Positions 59,437 through 64,000 of a stretch of 64,000 bases of DNA are shown piece after piece (within the stretch, counting starts at the first letter, position 1; each line of letters opens with the position of its first letter). The DNA lies in contig CM114272.1 in assembly GCA_050084515.1 (NCBI GenBank), positions 26,722,001-26,786,000 on the forward strand, in the 5' to 3' direction. Made by a program: the position numbers and the translations under genes. Under the pieces are notes generated by a model, which was not told the origin of the DNA, ran no database searches, and saw nothing but the letters and a program-made list of their open reading frames with translations. This DNA is from Blasia pusilla (lineage: Eukaryota > Marchantiophyta > Marchantiopsida > Blasiales).

Positions 59437-59873
59437 GGTATACCCCTTCCCTCTCCCAAGCTCTCTCCTCGATAACCTATGCTTGGTGGTCACCTCCTTG
59501 GCTCTTGACCTGCTGTAGCGGGTCAAGGGATACTTCCCAAAGTGGAAAGTCAACTATACCAAAAATAGTAAGTTACTAAATATGGCTCCAAATGAGCCGA
59601 AACGAAGGGTAAATCTGCTCTCGCAGGTTACACGTGGCCTCAAAAAGTCATCCTCAACCTCTTGAGGTTGTCCTATAGTATCTACAAAGGTGCTCTACTA
59701 GATTTTTCCAATCTATCTTAAAAGACGTGATAGTTGTCGTGCATATACATATCACTATACAACATACATCGTTGTCATCAAACACACACACAAACACGCA
59801 CGATCCCATGATGACTCATGGCATCCAAACAACGAGACAAGAAGTACCAAAATATCTCCAATCGCCCCCCTAG
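59183..59873 (-). repeat. PPT - Y1 - 2 nt - X2 - Y2 end of copy C
   Basis: Minus-strand order: CTAGGGGGGCGA (59873-59862), Y1 (59861-59735, 127 bp, ending GCACGACA), AC, X2 (59732-59310, starting TATCACGTC) and Y2 (59309-59183, ending GCACGACA). X2 aligns with X of the solo unit at 26339 (block CGTTTxGGCTCATTTGGAGC). Y1 and Y2 are clearly diverged, so this insertion is older than copy B. Confidence 0.87.
59362..59432. repeat. TC/GA microsatellite inside X2 of copy C
   Basis: An uninterrupted TC dinucleotide run of about 71 bp. The solo unit at 26339 has only a short GAGAGAGAGC tract at the equivalent place, so the run expanded within copy C. Frames translating to long Leu-Ser or Arg-Glu runs across it are artefacts. 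Confidence 0.95.
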
Positions 59874-59896
59874 TGGTAGCGGCCTCCCTAGCCGGT

Positions 59897-59963
59897 GGTT
59901 TGGGATGACCAGGTACAGTGGTTGGTCGGCTCCACCAACCGATGTACTTGGTCATCCCAAACC
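59897..59963. repeat. Snap-back inverted duplication at the pol-deletion junction of copy C
   Basis: Arms 59897-59917 (GGTTTGGGATGACCAGGTAC plus A) and 59943-59963 pair at 20 of 21 positions, and GGTTGGT/ACCAACC extends the stem inwards. The sequence is the C-terminal methyltransferase segment, followed by its own inverted copy. Confidence 0.85.
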
Positions 59964-59966
59964 AAG

Positions 59967-60690
59967 CTAGGCCCGACCTCCTTGAATGCATAGGAAGCGG
60001 GAAAACTCACAAATGTGGGCAAGGCTGCCCGTGGCATGCCAATCCTTTTGACCTTCGTTGTGAATAGAATCCACTAACAAATGGGAGGGGCGCTCCACTC
60101 TCACATACGCCCTTCGTAATACCTCATGTGGCACCAAGTTGGTCCACCAAAGACGCTGGCGATGTGCTCGTGAATCTACACTTTCCGCATCCAAGAACAC
60201 TGCCCGGATGATCCATGCGCGCACCTGATGTGCCCTCATAACCACTTGGGATCTCGAATCGCCCAAAATCGGCACATTCTCCAAAATGTTTGCTGGAGAA
60301 GGAGATTGATGCTCTTGCAAGTGTTGCAAGATCCGCATCATCTCCCAAAACAACCTGGACCGAGAGTCAGCTAACCCGCTACCTCGTCCAACACGCGATT
60401 GGCCCTGATACGACCAAACCGAAATGACCAAATCTATGGTCCCTACCCACTCCAAGTCCTGCGCCCCCAACAATGAAATGTCACTTGGTAGGGAACTGTG
60501 GTAACCCTAAATGGTGGACACAGACAAAAAGTCAAGAAATCGGAGGCGTAACTGCGCCACATGGTGAAGTGAAGCGCGCCTCGCAACATCATCAATCTCA
60601 ACATATAGGTACTGCTGCACGTGCACTCCAACTTGCAAAACAACAGCTAAGCCATGATGATCCCTCCAAAGAGATCCAACACGCAAATAC
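59967..60690 (-). pseudogene. Dnmt3-like methyltransferase of copy C, catalytic Cys lost
   Basis: Minus frame: HVQQYLYVEIDDVARRASLH (after motif I), then LGAQDLEWVGTIDLVISVWS leading into YQGQSRVGRGSGLADS. The motif IV PCQ of copies A and B is SYQ here, so the nucleophilic Cys is replaced by Tyr. ILENVPILGD (motif VI) and AHRQRLWWTNL (motif VIII-like) are intact. The C-terminal motif X region is cut off by the deletion. The residual protein could not methylate DNA. Confidence 0.85.
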
Positions 60691-61391
60691 CCTCCTTTGG
60701 GATGCACCACAAAATCGACGTGGTGTCCAAAGGGGTCATACTAGCACTCCGGGCTACCTGAGGTTCCTGTGACCCATCACGCTCTGGTGCAAATGCCTCA
60801 CTCCACGTTGTCTGCACGTGATCATCAGCTAAACGTCGAAGCTCCTAACTCGAGCCCCACAACGGGACCTCTCCTCCACGACATGATGCGGCTACCATAA
60901 CACTCCTCTTCCTAGAAGTATCAGGCGCGGGGATGTCCTCTGCATGGACATGCCCTTCAATCAAGTCACAAGGCCACGTCATGGCGCTACTAAACGCGAC
61001 TAATGTTGCCATCTCTCATGGCCATCGCTCGATCACTCCACCCATGAATCGAACCGGTAATGAAAAAATTCGTCCATCATTGGACTGCCATCCTGGTCTA
61101 TAGGACGTTGACTCCTCCCAGTAATCTAGGGAAAACCCCATCGGGTCAAACATCGGTCATTATCGCCTTGGCTCGCACCTCGGACTCATCTGTAGGATGT
61201 CATGGGCGAATCCTCACCACTTTCATGTTGGGTGATAAACTATGTGGTACTCGATCCACCCAAGGATGTATGTATCCTGAATGGACAATGCTCCACATCG
61301 GCCCTTGTCAGGCCCAAACCCGTGAATGCCGCCTTCCCCAACGTCGGGGTTGCGCTCTTGAATCTAACAAGACACGTTGCTGACAAAACAA

Positions 61392-62100
61392 TCAATGACT
61401 TGGACTCACCAATTGGAATATTTCCCCTCGATTATCCAACAACACAAGACTTGGAGCAACCATGACATGCTCTATTGCACGTCTAGCGGGCATCTCTGCC
61501 ATCCTAGCAACCGCAACCTGCCATGAATGTGAAGTGGACGGCCCGAGCATCGGCTCCAAGGTCAGGTCCATCACCTCATCTGCAATCACCTCTAAACGTG
61601 ATGCAAGAACACCATCTCCATGCTCACATAGCATAGCGGCCAGCCGGAAAACCTTGGCGGGAGTACCTCCCAACTTCATAACATCAGAAGCAAAAAACAG
61701 CGGATTACCGTACACCATCATGGCCACTCCCAACATTGCACTCGACACATGCTCCTCCCAAGCATCGACAATAGGAGTCATCGCACTCGCTTCTCCCATC
61801 ACCCTCGGTGCCTGCACACCAACAACATCAACTTCCAAGGAACTCTGATCAGGACCCATCGATGGAGTCCTCATCGCTTCAGACAAGGTGAAAGATTGAG
61901 GAAGGCTGGTCTGTTTCCTGGCTTCCCCCCTCTGTGGATCCAACTTTGTGGCGGATCCATGTGTAACAACAGCGGATGCCTCCAACTGGCTAGTCGTGCA
62001 CATCGAGCTAGGATCCTCCATATCTCCGACTACTCCATTAGACCTCAATGCCACGGATCCGATAGTGTGTAACCTTACTGCCACAACGACAATCTGATGC
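61392..62100 (-). pseudogene. Gag-protease linker and protease start of copy C
   Basis: The 230-residue frame contains PQSFTLSEAMRTPSM and AKVFRLAAMLCEHG, both shared with copy B, and ends VLLDNRGEIFQLVSP where the aspartic-protease loop is expected. The rest of the protease (60700-61390) is out of frame. Upstream it joins the gag end. Conservation of AKVFRLAA between copies suggests a real but unnamed linker domain. Confidence 0.65.
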
Positions 62101-62103
62101 TGT

Positions 62104-63330
62104 AGTTATTGTATATGAGAAGCCATCCCAACCTCACGCCCGGCGTCTCCCTCAATGCGTTTAGGTGGTGGAACTCTACCTCCTCCACGGGCAACTCCAT
62201 CACCCCCTCGGGAAAATATAGCTCCTCATCCCTCAACGGGACCACATGGTGCACAACCTCTAGGCCCACCCAGACCGGCAACTCGCTATGGTGCCCTATC
62301 TGGCCCTCGGTCCGGATGTAACTCATGGTATCGGCTGAAACACTTGGTGCGTGTGTGACCGTACCTCTGATAGTAGTCACACTGATAAACTCTTGGTGCA
62401 ACATCATCTCCTCCTCCATGTTGAGGGCACACGTCCATGACCATGACGAGTGCAATTGCGCTGATGATGGACTCCACCACATGCCAAAAAAATAATCGTA
62501 AGCGGCTACTGCTGAGCCACATATGAAGGCGCAGGTCTCTATGGCACGGCCTCCCGATATCCTCCCTGAGCTCGTGGTGCCACAGACCTATCTTGGAATC
62601 CACATTGCTGCACTAGTAATGCAGGCAATTGTGATTGCTCTCGTCTAGAACCCATGGTGGCTACGCTCTCCTCTGCCATGTGACGCTCAATGTTCTTGGC
62701 GGTCCTAAAAACATCTATCAACATAGGTGAGGTATTCATAAGAAGCACCCCCTCTTGCACTCGTGTCCGCATGGTTCGGTCCAACATCGCATATCATGAT
62801 TGAATAGCATGGGACTCTATCACCCCTTGAGTGATGTTAATCAACCGGCCCAAGCAACTGTAGGCCTCACGCAAACTCTCACATGGGCACCTCTGGAAGT
62901 CGTGGATGCTCCTCAACTTCTCAGTCCGTACCCTTGGTAGCTCATCCTCAACTCCGCAAAGAACTCAACCACGGGGTTGAACCTGGGACGAACCCGACTA
63001 GACGGTGCAACTGCTCTAGTGCGAGTTATCCCTTCTAAAACATCACCGATGGAAGAGGAAGGAGCCTCTCCAGACTCCTCCTCCTCATCAAGAAACCTCT
63101 CCCTATAGCACCCGAATACCTACTTGCTCCTCTATCCCAGTCATCCATCTCGTACGCCCAATTGGTAGGACCACTCAATATGTGCGGTGATGCACTAACA
63201 AACTCCTCTACGCTCTCCTCCTTTTCTGAAGATAATAGAGAAGGAGATCGAGATGGTCTCTCAGGTGGAGACCCTCAAAACCTCGCACCACTCCGCGTAA
63301 ACCCTTTAGAGCTACTCTCAGGTTGACCAT
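62104..63330 (-). pseudogene. gag of copy C with a damaged zinc knuckle
   Basis: Frames on the minus strand start with GFTRSGARF and EMDDWDRGASRYSGAIG (about 63290-63110), matching the gag start of copy B. QPSR-type basic text and AEESVATMGSRREQSQ (about 62700) follow, then a CCHC-like knuckle CDYYQRYGHTRTKC (about 62340-62380). The second Cys of that knuckle is Tyr. Several frame changes separate the pieces. Gag would bind and package RNA. Confidence 0.65.
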
Positions 63331-64000
63331 CTCTGTCATGAACATACGGATTAGGTCGTAGAGTATAGTGTGCTAGTAGAGGCCATACCTTATGTAGGGC
63401 CGTAGTGTCTAGGTAGAGATGCGGTTCCATTCATAGGATTGGGGGTTACTTTGTTGAGGGTGACTTTTCCAATAGGGCCCGCTCTTAGGTTGGAGGATAT
63501 AGTGTGGAGTGCACTCAAAGAACAGTTAGTTCTTTGAGTTGAGCCTGTTGCGTTGGGAGTTAGCCTTGGTAGTGAGTAGAGCTCTTGGCTATGGTGGTTC
63601 CCGCAAGCGTCAACCTGGATACTCCCATGATGGAGTGGGTTTGGCTCGATTGTATGTGATTCTTTATGTGTTTTATGACAATAGGTCTTTCATAGATTTC
63701 ACTCAAAGAACTCGAGTAGATCGATGGTAGCTTCGATCGTGGATCAGTAGGATCTGGTTAGGGCTGATTGTGTACTCAACCGTGGATGTTCGTGGCTTGT
63801 GGACTATGTTTTAGGTGTTAATCTGGTGAGTGATTTATTGGGAAAGAAGCGCCTTTCTGAGAGCTTTCCAACGCACTTTAGATCGCCGGATTTCGTCAAG
63901 GGAGTTGGAAGTTATCAAGGATTGAAGATTCTGGTTCGTGTTCGACGATTTTCTGATGTGGAGAGCTTGGAGTGCGGAAGCTCTGTCGAAGTTCATCCAG
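63331..64000. other. Unassigned end of window
   Basis: The B-type leader and X1 expected upstream of copy C gag are not recognisable. A short hairpin (CTCAAAGAAC/GTTCTTTGAG, 63513-63537) and a 63-residue plus frame (63539-63730) are present. No gene can be supported. Confidence 0.45.

Larger units (their letters stand above)
59183..63330 (-). mobile_element. Retroelement copy C, lacking pol, minus strand
   Basis: On the minus strand: gag, protease/linker, methyltransferase, then directly a polypurine tract and Y1-2nt-X2-Y2. RT, RNase H, integrase and PHD are absent, and the deletion point carries a snap-back duplication. Order and motifs match copy B; terminal sequences match A and the solo unit. 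Leader and X1 would lie above 63330 but were not recognised there, so the 5' end may be truncated. Confidence 0.85.

Noticed and set aside
59266-59553. Leu-Ser and Arg-Glu repeat proteins
   Set aside because: They are translations of the TC/GA microsatellite.
1-64000. CRISPR arrays, rRNA or tRNA genes
   Set aside because: No regularly spaced identical repeats with unique spacers, no rRNA core sequences and no convincing tRNA cloverleaf were seen by eye.

Overview
The window is plant nuclear DNA, very repeat-rich. Two spliced cellular genes can be read end to end: a ZNF593/Bud20-type C2H2 protein (17500-20758) and a BES1/BZR1-family transcription factor (49062-53524). The BES1 DNA-binding domain is restricted to the green lineage. 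The retroelements carry a Dnmt3-type cytosine methyltransferase; as far as I know, Dnmt3-type enzymes are absent from angiosperms but present in mosses, lycophytes, ferns and some gymnosperms. A non-flowering land plant is therefore the best guess. The species cannot be fixed from the sequence.

Layout. 1-3811: degenerate Ty3-type retroelement (copy A), with a stray RNase H piece at 4022-4203. 4880 to about 13700: minus-strand Helitron with an intron-containing Rep-helicase gene and extra upstream exons. 14440-15640: broken LRR receptor gene. 17500-20758: ZNF593-like gene. 23555-24780: leader fragment of a B-type retroelement (copy D). 25030-27960: satellite of roughly 180 bp monomers, split by a solo terminal-repeat unit at 26339-26981. 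29130-37726: near-complete Ty3-type element (copy B) inserted into a minus-strand reading frame. 39707-44850: CACTA-type transposon remains. 45150-45955: LINE reverse-transcriptase remnant. 49062-53524: BES1/BZR1 gene. 58414-59182: terminal-repeat remnant of a third subfamily (E). 59183 to about 63330: minus-strand copy C, lacking pol.

Main result. Copies A, B and C belong to a Ty3-like family with the order gag - protease - Dnmt3-like DNA methyltransferase - RT - RNase H - integrase - PHD finger, so one polyprotein holds a DNA-methylation writer and a chromatin reader. The ends are not ordinary LTRs. Copy B reads X1 - internal - PPT - Y1 - 2 nt - X2 - Y2. Here X is 202 bp and Y is 137 bp, and a 4-bp target duplication (AACT) flanks the whole unit. 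Copy C has the same PPT-Y1-2nt-X2-Y2 order at its 3' end with diverged sequences, and remnant E repeats it. This matches the split direct repeats of PAT/Ngaro tyrosine-recombinase elements, but here a DDE integrase is encoded and a short target duplication is made. It could also arise if integrase opened a two-LTR circle at an internal Y|X junction (GACA-NN-TGTC). An X-Y unit with its own 4-bp duplication (CATG) interrupts the satellite.

Limits. All alignments were made by eye, splice sites come from GT/AG, phase and family similarity, and the outer ends of copies A and C lie outside the window or are lost.
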